A stretch of 64,000 nucleotides of DNA from Dokdonella_A sp963758365 (GTDB lineage Bacteria; Pseudomonadota; Gammaproteobacteria; Xanthomonadales; Rhodanobacteraceae), in NCBI GenBank assembly GCA_963758365.1, contig CAVWVB010000001.1, positions 1,364,001-1,428,000 of the forward strand, given 5' to 3'. Below are positions 1-8,165 of this stretch, piece after piece. A program made the position numbers and the translations under genes. Positions within the stretch are counted from its first letter, which is position 1. Each line of letters starts with the position of its first letter. The notes beneath the pieces were generated by a model, which was not told the DNA's origin, did no database searches, and saw only the letters and a list, made by a program, of their open reading frames with translations.

Positions 1-1
1 A

Positions 2-334
2 CTTGCCGACCTCGGAGAGCAGGCGCGCGACATGCTGCGCGGATCACTCGATGCGTTCGTGCGCCTGGACGAAGACCTGGCGCTGGCGGTCATGCGCCGT
101 GACGGTCGCCTCGACCAGGCCTACCGCGGACTCAAGTCCCTGCTCGTCGAGCGCATGCAGGCGTCGCCCCATCGAATCGTCGTCGAACTCGACCGCCTGT
201 GGTGCGCGCGTTCGTTCGAGCGTATCGGTGACCGCTGCAAGAACCTCTGCGAGTTCGTGCTTTATCTCGTCAAGGGCAAGGATGTCCGGCATTCCGGACT
301 GACCAAGCAGAATCGCGAAGTGCCATCCGGCTAG
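2..334 (+). CDS. phoU: PhoU-type phosphate transport regulator, C-terminal part
   Basis: The reading frame is open from the window edge, so the N-terminal half lies outside. The visible 110 residues include the PhoU helical-repeat signature around ERIGDRCKNLCEFVLYLVKG, where the acidic and Arg/His positions of the metal-binding E/DxxxD motif fall. Members of this family dampen the PhoR/PhoB phosphate response and interact with the Pst transporter; pst genes would be expected just upstream, but they are not visible here. The gene converges on fadJ, with only about 50 bases between the two stops. The assignment is from family knowledge and the visible repeat; the start cannot be judged. Confidence 0.85.
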   Translation, partial: LADLGEQARDMLRGSLDAFVRLDEDLALAVMRRDGRLDQAYRGLKSLLVERMQASPHRIVVELDRLWCARSFERIGDRCKNLCEFVLYLVKGKDVRHSGLTKQNREVPSG

Positions 335-382
335 CGTAACGCGCGTGCACCGTGCCGGTCGGGGCCACGACGCCGGGAGCGC

Positions 383-2437
383 TCAGGTGCCCGCGGCCAG
401 AGCGGCATCGTCCCAGCCCGGCCTTGGTTTGAAGCGTTCACCGTGTTCAAGCGCAAGAGCCTCGAGTTTCGCCTTCTGTGCGCCGATGCCCGCTTCACGC
501 ACGTAGCGGATCGGACCGCCGCGGAACGGAGCAAAGCCGGTGCCGAAGATCACTCCCGCGTCGAGCAGGTCGGCGTCGTCGACGACGCCGTCGTGCAGAC
601 AGGCGACGGCCTCGTTCAGAAGCGGCATGAGCAGGCGATCCTCGAGGTCCGCTGGCGCACTGTAGGCGGCATCGACCGCCGGCTTCTGTGCCTTGCCGTT
701 CTCCCATTTGTAGAAGCCTTCGCCGTCCTTCTTGCCGCGCTTGCCGGCGCTGACCAGTTTGTCGAGCGCAGGCGGAATATCGAGACCGAGGAACGGTCCG
801 AGTTCCGCACCAACAGAAGCGGCGACATCGAGTCCAACCGTGTCGATGAGCTCGATCGGTCCCATCGGCATGCCGAATTTCTTCGCGGTCCGATCGATGA
901 CCGGACCAGGAATGCCTTCGCTCAAGGCACGAGCTGCCTCGAGCAGATACGGCATCAGAATGCGGTTGACCAGGAATCCGGGCGTTCCCGCGACCGGTAC
1001 CGGCAACTTGTCGATAGCCTTGCAGAACGCGAGTGCGCGTTTTTCGTTGAGCACGCCGAGTTTGTCATGGCGCACGATCTCGATCAGCGGCATCAGCGCC
1101 ACCGGATTGAAATAATGCAGACCGAGGAAGCGCGATGGCTTCTTCACCGCCGCGCGCAGTTCGTTCAGGGGAATGCTGGACGTATTCGTCGCGAGCAACG
1201 CCTTGGGTTTCAGATCCGGCTCCGTCGCACGATAGAGCGCCTCCTTGGCTTCGGCGTTCTCGAATATCGCCTCGATCACCAGATCCGCCGCAGCGATGCC
1301 GCGACCCTCGACGTCGGCCACCAGCCGTGCCATGGCGGGATCGATGCGGTCGCGTGTCTTCAGCTTCTTCGCGAATAGCTGTCGCGCTCGATCGAGAGCC
1401 GGCTCGACATACTTCATCTCGCGGTCCTGCAGCGTGACTTCGAACCCACGCAACGCGCACCAGGCCGCGATGTCGCCGCCCATCACGCCGGCGCCGATCA
1501 CATGCACATGGGTGATGCCATGCTCGGCGCCGCCGGCCAGCGACTTCAGGCGTTCCTGGAGGAAGAACACACGCACGAGATTGCGTGCGGTAGGAGTCTG
1601 CGCAAGCCTGGTCACGGCGCGTGCTTCGAGCTTCAGGCGCTGGCGGATGTTCGAGCCGCCGCGCCGCCAGGTCTCGATCAGCGCGAAAGGCGCCGGGTAG
1701 TGATCCTTGCGCACTCTTGCGGCTGTCTGCTTGACCAGGATCGGGGCCAGGATCTGCCGCGCCGGCCAGGAATTCGTCGCCCACGCGGTGGTTCTCTGCA
1801 GCAGCGACCGGGACGGGCGCTGGCGAATGATTTCCCTCGCGGCATCCATCAGCAAGTCAGCCGACGTCAGGCGATCGACAAGGCCCATCGCGCGCGCATT
1901 CTCGGGCGAAGCGCTGCGACCGGTCAGCATGAATTCGAGCGCGGCTGGTGCGCCGATCAGGCGCGGCAACCGCGCGCTTCCACCCCAGGCCGGGAAAATG
2001 CCGAGCTTGACTTCGGGCAGCGCGATCCGCGTCGACGGATCGCGGGAGGCGACCCGGTAGCGGCAGGCCAGCGCCAGCTCGGTACCGCCACCCATGCAGT
2101 GGCCATGGATGGCAGCGACCGTCGCGCAGGGCAGGCGCGCCAGTCTCTGCAAGACGTTCTGCCCGTTCTCGATCGCGTCCTGCACCGTGCCTTGCGCCGC
2201 GAATCCCTGGAATTCCCTGATGTCGGCACCGGCCACGAAACCCGCGGCCTTGCCGGATCGGATCACCACGCCCCCTGGGGGATCGAAAGAGAGCCGCTCG
2301 ACGATCTCGGCAAGCTCGTCGAGCACGGCCCGGTTCATCGCGTTGACGGTGGCTCCCGCGCGGTCGAGGGTCAGCACGACGATGCGGTCGGCATCACGCT
2401 CGGGCTGCCAGTGCTGGAAACGCAAGCCTTCGAACAT
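383..2437 (-). CDS. fadJ: Fatty acid oxidation multifunctional protein (enoyl-CoA hydratase / 3-hydroxyacyl-CoA dehydrogenase)
   Basis: A 684-residue fused beta-oxidation enzyme. Residues 1-190 form the crotonase (enoyl-CoA hydratase) domain with HGHCMGGGTELALACR and the paired catalytic glutamates at about E120 and E142. From about residue 310 comes the Rossmann dinucleotide fold (VIGAGVMGGDIAAW), followed by the 3-hydroxyacyl-CoA dehydrogenase C-terminal domain (HYFNPV, PGFLVNRILMPYLLEA). The length fits FadJ/FadB alpha subunits. No thiolase partner (fadA/fadI) is adjacent, so the thiolase step must be encoded elsewhere. The ATG at 2437 opens directly into the crotonase fold. FadJ and FadB cannot be separated by eye. 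Confidence 0.9.
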   Translation of the reverse strand: MFEGLRFQHWQPERDADRIVVLTLDRAGATVNAMNRAVLDELAEIVERLSFDPPGGVVIRSGKAAGFVAGADIREFQGFAAQGTVQDAIENGQNVLQRLARLPCATVAAIHGHCMGGGTELALACRYRVASRDPSTRIALPEVKLGIFPAWGGSARLPRLIGAPAALEFMLTGRSASPENARAMGLVDRLTSADLLMDAAREIIRQRPSRSLLQRTTAWATNSWPARQILAPILVKQTAARVRKDHYPAPFALIETWRRGGSNIRQRLKLEARAVTRLAQTPTARNLVRVFFLQERLKSLAGGAEHGITHVHVIGAGVMGGDIAAWCALRGFEVTLQDREMKYVEPALDRARQLFAKKLKTRDRIDPAMARLVADVEGRGIAAADLVIEAIFENAEAKEALYRATEPDLKPKALLATNTSSIPLNELRAAVKKPSRFLGLHYFNPVALMPLIEIVRHDKLGVLNEKRALAFCKAIDKLPVPVAGTPGFLVNRILMPYLLEAARALSEGIPGPVIDRTAKKFGMPMGPIELIDTVGLDVAASVGAELGPFLGLDIPPALDKLVSAGKRGKKDGEGFYKWENGKAQKPAVDAAYSAPADLEDRLLMPLLNEAVACLHDGVVDDADLLDAGVIFGTGFAPFRGGPIRYVREAGIGAQKAKLEALALEHGERFKPRPGWDDAALAAGT

Positions 2438-2468
2438 GACCGGCTCCGGGAAACAGCAGGGGGATGGC

Positions 2469-2474
2469 TATAAT
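2469..2474 (+). promoter_or_regulatory. Perfect sigma-70 -10 element (TATAAT)
   Basis: TATAAT lies between the diverging fadJ and the next forward gene, 25 bases before the ATG at 2499 and 46 before the GTG at 2520. No good -35 hexamer is visible 17 bases upstream. It would place the transcript start near 2481 and favour the GTG start, which has a better ribosome binding site. Confidence 0.5.
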
Positions 2475-2519
2475 CCGGGCAAGCCGTGCGCCGGGTCAAT
2501 GCGGCTGACGAGGGGACGC

Positions 2520-3008
2520 GTGGTCGAAAAGAAAGCCGAGCTTCCGGTTGTGCAGAAATTGCTCGATCGTATCGTGCAATCGCCGCAGCAGCTGATCCTC
2601 CTTGAATCGGCCAACGTGGCCGATACACTCGAGCAGATGCGGGTCCTGGCCATGCGAGGCGGTACTTCGATCTACGCCTGGGAGCCCGAAGGCGGCCTCG
2701 CATCGCTGCGTGAGAGCGGTTTGCACGTGCCCGGATCGAAGCGCATGGCCGACGCGCTCCGCTACGTGCTGCAAAGCATGCATTTCGGGGTCTATCTGTT
2801 CGTGGACTTCACGGGCAACCTGAAGCCCGGGGATACCCTGCTGCTTCGGCGCATCTCGCGTCTGCAGGCCGCAAACGAGCGCAAGCTCGTGTTTCTCGGC
2901 GCCAGTGTCGAACTGCCGGAGGAACTGGACGGAATGTTCGAGCGGCTCTCGGTCGAGGACGACACCTATCGGCAGCTGCGGCTGCGCGACGGGCGCTGGG
3001 TATCATGA
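2520..3008 (+). CDS. Small protein resembling the N-terminal domain of Ycf46-type AAA proteins
   Basis: A soluble 162-residue protein with no signal peptide or membrane segment. It reads like the N-terminal region of Ycf46-family AAA proteins: 'LILLESANVADTLEQMR' followed by 'SIYAWEPEGGL', 'MHFGVYLFVDF' and 'RKLVFLGASVELPEEL'. There is no AAA ATPase domain after it, so this is a stand-alone domain. The GTG at 2520 has an AGGGGA ribosome binding site five bases upstream; an in-frame ATG at 2499 lacks one but is possible. The stop overlaps the start of the following PAS-GGDEF-EAL gene by four bases (ATGA), implying coupled translation and perhaps a shared role in signalling. The Ycf46 likeness is from memory of the family and is only moderately sure. 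Confidence 0.65.
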   Translation: MVEKKAELPVVQKLLDRIVQSPQQLILLESANVADTLEQMRVLAMRGGTSIYAWEPEGGLASLRESGLHVPGSKRMADALRYVLQSMHFGVYLFVDFTGNLKPGDTLLLRRISRLQAANERKLVFLGASVELPEELDGMFERLSVEDDTYRQLRLRDGRWVS

Positions 3009-5596
3009 GCGTGATCACGACCGATGCACGCGGTGCCGCCCTGATCGTGGCCGCTGATCGCGACGACCGCCGGGTCCTGTTCGATGCGCTCGATGCGCAG
3101 GCATTCGAAGCGATCTATTCGGCCAAGGACATCGCACAGGCGCGGGGTTTTCTGACTCCCGATCTCGATGTCGACCTGGTCCTGCTGGAGTTTGCCGACG
3201 ACCCGCGAGAGGCGCTCGCGTTCTGCGACGAACTGCGCGCACACACCAAGCTCGACGTACCCGTGATCGGCATTCTCGGCAGCCGTGGCGGCATGTGGCG
3301 GAGCGAAAGGACCCCGGCCGGGCTGATCGAATGGGTGGCGCGACCGGTCAAGCCGGATGACGCACTGGCCCGGATCAAGGTGGCCCTGGCAGCGCGCAGT
3401 ACGGGTGCGGCGCGAACGACGGTGACCGGCGGCGACCGCTACCAGTTTGCCTTCGACGGCAGCATGGACGAGCTGGCGATTGTCGATCCCGCGAGCGGGC
3501 GCATCGTCGAAGTCAACAACACCTTCGTCCAGCGCTCCGGCTACGCGCGCGCGCAGATCATGGCCGGCCGTATCGACGGCTTCGATCTCGTGCTGTCGAC
3601 GCAGCGTCGCGCGGAACTGACGCGGCGACTCGAGAGGGAAGGCAGCGTGCACATGCGCGCGCGCAAGCCGCGTGCGGACGGCGGCAGCTATCCGGTCGAT
3701 CTGCATGTGCGCCTCGCGGTCCAGGACGGTCGCGTGGCCCACTTCTACCTGTTCCGCGAGATCGAGGAGCTGAGCCGTTATCAGGAGACGCTCGTCGCGC
3801 TGCTGCGCATGACCCAGGGCAACGTACGCGAAGGTGCGACCGATGCCACGCTGCGCATCCTGATCGACTGGCTGGCGCTGGACTTCGCGCTGGTCGTGGA
3901 GGCGCCTGCGGACCCCTCCGGCGAGCCGCAGGCTCTGTCCTCATACCAACGCTTCGGCGCCAGTGACGGCCCCGATCCGCTGCATGAAGTCAATCTGCGC
4001 CATGTACTCGACGGCAACGAGATCATGCGGCCCGTCAACGCCTGGCGCAGTCCGGGGGTCGACGCATCCGTGCACGAGCACCGTTATGAATGCGTGATCG
4101 GCCTGCCCCTGCTCGGCGAACGCCAGGCCTGTCTCGGCGCGCTCCTGATTGCGCGGCGGGACACTCTGGAGATCGATGCGGCAGTGGCCGGCGGGGTGCG
4201 TGTGATCGCCCACGTCCTCGCCGGCCAGCTCGAACTGCGCCATGCGCGCGCGCAGGGGCGTGCAATCGGGCTGCGGGATCCGCTGACCGGCCTTCCAAAC
4301 CGCCTCCTGTTCAACGATCGCCTGAATTCGGCGATCCAGGAAGCCCATCGCACCAGCGAGATGTTTGCGGTGGTCTTCGTCGACCTGGACCGATTCAAGA
4401 ACATCAACGATTCGCTCGGACATGCGGTGGGCGACCAGGTCCTGTCCGCGGTTGCCAAGCGCCTGCGCGGCAGCGTACGCAGTTCGGACACCGTGGCGCG
4501 TTACGCCGGCGACGAGTTCACGCTGATCCTGCGGCACATCGTGCAGCGCGACGACGTGGTCCGCATCGCCGAGAAGATCGTGCGCGCGATGGAGGCGCCC
4601 CTGCAGCTTGCGGCGGGTCTCGAGCTCAACATGACCGCATCGCTCGGACTCAGCTTCTACCCGGATGATGCGAACGACGCGGAACGCCTTCTCAAACACG
4701 CCGACGTGGCGATGTATTCGGCCAAGGGCATGGGCCGCAACAATTTCCAGGCCTACGTCGCGGTGCCGGAAGAGTCGCACCAGCAGCGTCTCGCGCTCGA
4801 AGCGAAGTTGCGCCTTGCCGAGAAGAACGGTGAGTTGCGCGTGTTCTATCAACCCCAGGTCGATGGCCAGACCGAGGATATCGTGGGCATGGAGGCCCTG
4901 ATCCGCTGGGAACATCCGGAACTGGGCATGATCAGTCCGGGATTCTTCATACCGCTGGCCGAGGAATCGGGCCTGATCATTCCCATAGGCGAGTGGATTC
5001 TGCGCGCCGCATGCCGCGAAACACGTCGCTGGCAGGTCCGCTACGGCCTGCCCCTGCGGGTCGGGGTGAACCTGTCTCCGCTGCAGCTGCGCCAACCGGG
5101 CTTCGTCCAGCTGGTTCTGGACGCGCTGGAGGAGAGCGGCCTGGACGCACGCCTGCTCGATCTCGAAGTCACCGAGAGCATCAGCATGAAATCGACGCCG
5201 GGACTGATCGAGACCCTGCATGGCCTGCGCGAGATCGGCTGCAGCATATCGATTGACGATTTCGGCACGGGCCAGTCGTCGCTGGACTACATCAAGCGCT
5301 TTCCTGCCGATCGCATCAAGATCGATCAGGCGTTCGTGCGCAACATCGGCGTCGACCCGGACGACGAGGCGATCGTGCGCGCGACGATTTCCATGGCCCA
5401 CAATCTCAATCGCGGGGTTGTCGCGGAGGGCGTGGAAATCGAGGAACACCGCGAGTTCCTGCGCGCAGAAGGGTGCGAGATTCTGCAGGGATTCCTGTTC
5501 TGCCGGCCGGTGCCGGCGACCAGCTTCGAGAATCTGCTGCAGGAGCGCGCCCGCCTGCTTGGAGGCTCGGCCGCGTCCCCTCCGCTGCAGGCTTGA
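3005..5596 (+). CDS. Receiver-PAS-GAF-GGDEF-EAL cyclic-di-GMP turnover protein
   Basis: An 863-residue cytoplasmic signalling protein with no membrane segments. A receiver-like domain (about 8-125) has Glu62 where the phospho-accepting Asp normally sits (LVLLEF), while the later Lys-Pro (ARPVKPDD) is kept. A PAS domain (about 150-260) and a GAF-like region (about 265-405) follow. The GGDEF domain (about 425-585) has AGDEF at about residue 501, and the EAL domain (about 605-850) has MEALIRWEHP, DDFGTGQSSL and KIDQAFV, all expected for an active phosphodiesterase. EAL domains hydrolyse c-di-GMP; the cyclase half may be active, or may act as a GTP-sensing module. Translation is coupled to the upstream small gene by an ATGA overlap. 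Confidence 0.9.
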   Translation: MSVITTDARGAALIVAADRDDRRVLFDALDAQAFEAIYSAKDIAQARGFLTPDLDVDLVLLEFADDPREALAFCDELRAHTKLDVPVIGILGSRGGMWRSERTPAGLIEWVARPVKPDDALARIKVALAARSTGAARTTVTGGDRYQFAFDGSMDELAIVDPASGRIVEVNNTFVQRSGYARAQIMAGRIDGFDLVLSTQRRAELTRRLEREGSVHMRARKPRADGGSYPVDLHVRLAVQDGRVAHFYLFREIEELSRYQETLVALLRMTQGNVREGATDATLRILIDWLALDFALVVEAPADPSGEPQALSSYQRFGASDGPDPLHEVNLRHVLDGNEIMRPVNAWRSPGVDASVHEHRYECVIGLPLLGERQACLGALLIARRDTLEIDAAVAGGVRVIAHVLAGQLELRHARAQGRAIGLRDPLTGLPNRLLFNDRLNSAIQEAHRTSEMFAVVFVDLDRFKNINDSLGHAVGDQVLSAVAKRLRGSVRSSDTVARYAGDEFTLILRHIVQRDDVVRIAEKIVRAMEAPLQLAAGLELNMTASLGLSFYPDDANDAERLLKHADVAMYSAKGMGRNNFQAYVAVPEESHQQRLALEAKLRLAEKNGELRVFYQPQVDGQTEDIVGMEALIRWEHPELGMISPGFFIPLAEESGLIIPIGEWILRAACRETRRWQVRYGLPLRVGVNLSPLQLRQPGFVQLVLDALEESGLDARLLDLEVTESISMKSTPGLIETLHGLREIGCSISIDDFGTGQSSLDYIKRFPADRIKIDQAFVRNIGVDPDDEAIVRATISMAHNLNRGVVAEGVEIEEHREFLRAEGCEILQGFLFCRPVPATSFENLLQERARLLGGSAASPPLQA

Positions 5597-5722
5597 GCGA
5601 GGTTTTCGATGGCCCCATGTAGGTCGCGGGAGTTCGAGTAACGACAGCCGAGAAACTAATTGCGCCAGGCAGGGTCCAGGATGTATGCCTGACCGGGTCG
5701 GCAACCATGGAGAATTGCCCGG

Positions 5723-6307
5723 ATGGGCGAAAGCGACTTGGATCAAGCGCTGGTCGAGCGTGTCCAGAACGGCGACAGGCGCGCGTTCGACCTCTTGGTC
5801 AGGAAATACCAGCACAAGCTGGTCAGTGTCATTTCCCGCTATGTCAGCGACTGGAGCGAATGCCAGGACGTTGCGCAGGAAGCGTTCGTGCGGGCCTATC
5901 GGGCGATTGGTTCATTCCGCGGCGACGCCCAGTTCTACACCTGGATCTACAAGATCGCGATCAATACCGCGAAGAACTACCTGGTATCGCAGGGACGTCG
6001 GCCGCCGACCGAGGATATTGCGATCGAAGACGCAGTGCAGTTCGATGGCGCGACGCGGCTGCACGAGTCGGCCACCCCCGAACGTGAACTCATGCGCCAG
6101 GAAATTGAACGAACCGTGTTCGCCACGGTCGAACGATTGCCCGAGGAGCTCAGGGTCGCCATCACGCTTCGTGAGGTTGATGGACTGAGCTACGAGGAGA
6201 TTGCGGAAACGATGAACTGTCCCATAGGAACGGTCAGATCTCGGATCTTCCGCGCCCGCGAGGCGATTGACGAACAGTTGCGCCCGCTGTTGTCGGAGGA
6301 GCATTAG
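5723..6307 (+). CDS. rpoE: ECF sigma factor RpoE (AlgU)
   Basis: A 194-residue group 4 sigma factor. Region 2 runs through 'YQHKLVSVISRYV' and 'AQEAFVRAYRAIGSFRGDA', and region 4 includes 'ELRVAITLREVDGLSYEEIA' and 'CPIGTVRSRIFRAREAI'. The sequence and the downstream rseA-rseB-mucD order identify it as the envelope-stress sigma factor (RpoE/AlgU). It directs transcription of outer-membrane biogenesis and periplasmic quality-control genes and is held inactive by RseA at the inner membrane. ATG 5723 follows a weak GGAGAA. I looked for a GAACTT-type autoregulatory promoter in the 126 bases upstream and saw none. rseA begins eight bases after the stop. Confidence 0.95.
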   Translation: MGESDLDQALVERVQNGDRRAFDLLVRKYQHKLVSVISRYVSDWSECQDVAQEAFVRAYRAIGSFRGDAQFYTWIYKIAINTAKNYLVSQGRRPPTEDIAIEDAVQFDGATRLHESATPERELMRQEIERTVFATVERLPEELRVAITLREVDGLSYEEIAETMNCPIGTVRSRIFRAREAIDEQLRPLLSEEH

Positions 6308-6314
6308 GAACGCC

Positions 6315-6980
6315 ATGAACGAGCAGATCCATGAACACCTCTCCGCGCTGATGGACGGCGAGCTTGACCGCGACCAGGCGCGGTTCCTGCTGCGACGCCT
6401 CGGCACGGACAAAGAACTGCCGTTACGCTGGGCGCGCTATCACGTAGTCCGTCAGACGCTGCGACGTCAGGACGTCGTCGCCTGGACTGCGGGTCTGGCC
6501 GACGCGGTGATGGCGCGAGTCGAACTGGAACCCGTCGCGGCGCATGACCGCGCGAACTGGCTGCGCTGGGGCGGGGGTGGCGCGATTGCCGCATCCGTGG
6601 CGGTGGCGGCGCTGATGCTCACGCGCCCTTCGATCGAGAACTCGGTACCTGCTGAACCGCAGGCATCGCTGGCGGCGCGCGGTGCTCCCGCGCGTACGTC
6701 GACCCCTGCATCCCTCGCGACGACATCGGCACTGTCGGACGAATTCCGTGCTCCGCTTCTGGTGCCGAACACGCCGGTGGATACCGCGCCCGCGAGCTAT
6801 GGCACCGAGTCCGGGCAGCCCATCATCATCGACCCGCGCATGCAGTCCTATTTGATCCGCCACTACCAGGCGGCAGGCGCAGCAGGCCAGTCCGGTTTCG
6901 TTCCGTACGTGCTTCTGGCAAATCCGCAGCATGATGCCGGCTTCGCGCAACCTGCGGAACCCGTTCGTCAGAATCGTTGA
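6315..6980 (+). CDS. rseA: Anti-sigma-E factor RseA (MucA-like)
   Basis: A 221-residue single-pass membrane anti-sigma factor. The N-terminal RseA domain (EQIHEHLSALMDGELDRDQA, with LLRRL and RWARYHVVRQTL) binds RpoE in the cytoplasm. One hydrophobic segment (about residues 76-97, AIAASVAVAALML) is followed by a Pro/Ala/Ser-rich periplasmic linker and a conserved end (IDPRMQSYLIRHY) of the kind contacted by RseB. ATG 6315 has AGGAA six bases upstream. In characterised systems DegS- and RseP-type proteases release the sigma factor; neither is encoded in this window. Confidence 0.9.
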   Translation: MNEQIHEHLSALMDGELDRDQARFLLRRLGTDKELPLRWARYHVVRQTLRRQDVVAWTAGLADAVMARVELEPVAAHDRANWLRWGGGGAIAASVAVAALMLTRPSIENSVPAEPQASLAARGAPARTSTPASLATTSALSDEFRAPLLVPNTPVDTAPASYGTESGQPIIIDPRMQSYLIRHYQAAGAAGQSGFVPYVLLANPQHDAGFAQPAEPVRQNR

Positions 6981-6984
6981 TCCC

Positions 6985-8031
6985 ATGGGCGTGGCCTGCC
7001 GCGCGGCCTCGGTGGTCTCGAGAGCGCTGCAGGCGTGCCGTTTGCTCTGTCGCCGGGGACATTCGCGGCCATCGAGTGCGAATTCACCCTGGCTGATGGT
7101 CGCGCTGGCCGGGTTGCTGTTGTTGTTTTCAGGCCGTCCACTGGCGGCTGCCGAGGATGCCGCGAGCCTGCTCGCCCACATGAGTGGCGCGGTGCGCGAC
7201 CTCGACTACCAGGGGTCGTTCATCTATGAGCATGAAGGCCGCATCGATGCCCTGCGCCTGTTTCATGCGGGCGGCCATCCCGAACGCGAGCGTCTGGTCA
7301 GTCTGAGCGGAGCGCGCAGTGAACTGGTCCGCGAGGGCGGAGCGGTTTCCTGCCTGCAGAGTGGTCGGCCGACTCTGGTGTTTCCGAACCGCGGAGGCGC
7401 ACGTCTGTTGCCATTGCTGCCGAGTACGCAGGATCGGGCATTTTCGAAGTTCTACGCGGCCGTCATGGGCGCGAGCGATCGTGTGGCCGGATATCGCGCG
7501 CGCATCGTGAGCATCGTGCCACGGGATGCGTATCGGTATGGCTACCGACTGTGGCTGGAAGACACGACCAGTCTGCCCTTGCGTTCTGCAGTGATCAACG
7601 CGAAGAACCAGGTGCTCGAGCAGTTCATGTTCGTCGCCCTGGAAGTCGGCGCGAGACCTCGTGCAAGCGATCTCGCTGCGAGTTCCGACACGGGCGTCGC
7701 GGCGCCGATAGAGGAAGAGGCGCTGGCCACCGCACCGCACTGGCGGGTGACCGATGCGCCGCCGGGCTTCGCATTTCTGCGCGCGCAGCGTCCGGCCCAG
7801 GGCGCGCGCGACGCCGAACATCTCATCTACACGGACGGTATCGCCAACGTGTCGGTGTATGCGGAACCCCGGACGGCAACGGTCCAGAGCACTCGTGTCG
7901 CGACGCGAGGCGTGCTCAGCATTTACGCGCTTGATGCCGGAAGCTGGCGGATCACCGCGCTTGGCGATGTGCCGCCGGCCACGGTCGAACGTATCGCGCG
8001 ATCGACACGTCAGGTTCCGGCAGTTCGCTGA
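6985..8031 (+). CDS. rseB: Periplasmic sigma-E regulator RseB (MucB)
   Basis: About 348 residues. The N-terminal domain (DYQGSFIYEHEGRIDALRLFH, RERLVSLSGARSE) is the lipoprotein-localisation-like fold of MucB/RseB. The C-terminal domain carries 'DAPPGFAFLRAQRP' and 'HLIYTDGIANVSVYAE'. RseB shields RseA from proteolysis and senses envelope damage. The start is uncertain. ATG 6985 lies four bases after the rseA stop but gives a long n-region; ATG 7096 gives a compact signal peptide (MVALAGLLLLFSGRPLAAAE) but has no ribosome binding site. Export is expected in either case. It sits between rseA and the protease gene mucD. Confidence 0.88.
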   Translation: MGVACRAASVVSRALQACRLLCRRGHSRPSSANSPWLMVALAGLLLLFSGRPLAAAEDAASLLAHMSGAVRDLDYQGSFIYEHEGRIDALRLFHAGGHPERERLVSLSGARSELVREGGAVSCLQSGRPTLVFPNRGGARLLPLLPSTQDRAFSKFYAAVMGASDRVAGYRARIVSIVPRDAYRYGYRLWLEDTTSLPLRSAVINAKNQVLEQFMFVALEVGARPRASDLAASSDTGVAAPIEEEALATAPHWRVTDAPPGFAFLRAQRPAQGARDAEHLIYTDGIANVSVYAEPRTATVQSTRVATRGVLSIYALDAGSWRITALGDVPPATVERIARSTRQVPAVR

Positions 8032-8165
8032 AGAGGTCCTGAAATGGATGCGTTGCTGGCGCGGAGCCACAGGAACTTCAGGCCGCGCGGCGCGTCAAAT
8101 CGCGTGCCGGAATCCGTGGCGGGGCGGCAGCCCGGGCCACATCACCACGAGGAAACGAGGAATCA

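Noticed and set aside
3941..5815. Long leftward open frame antisense to the GGDEF-EAL gene
   Set aside because: The forward frame has clear GGDEF and EAL domains; the antisense frame has no recognisable motif.
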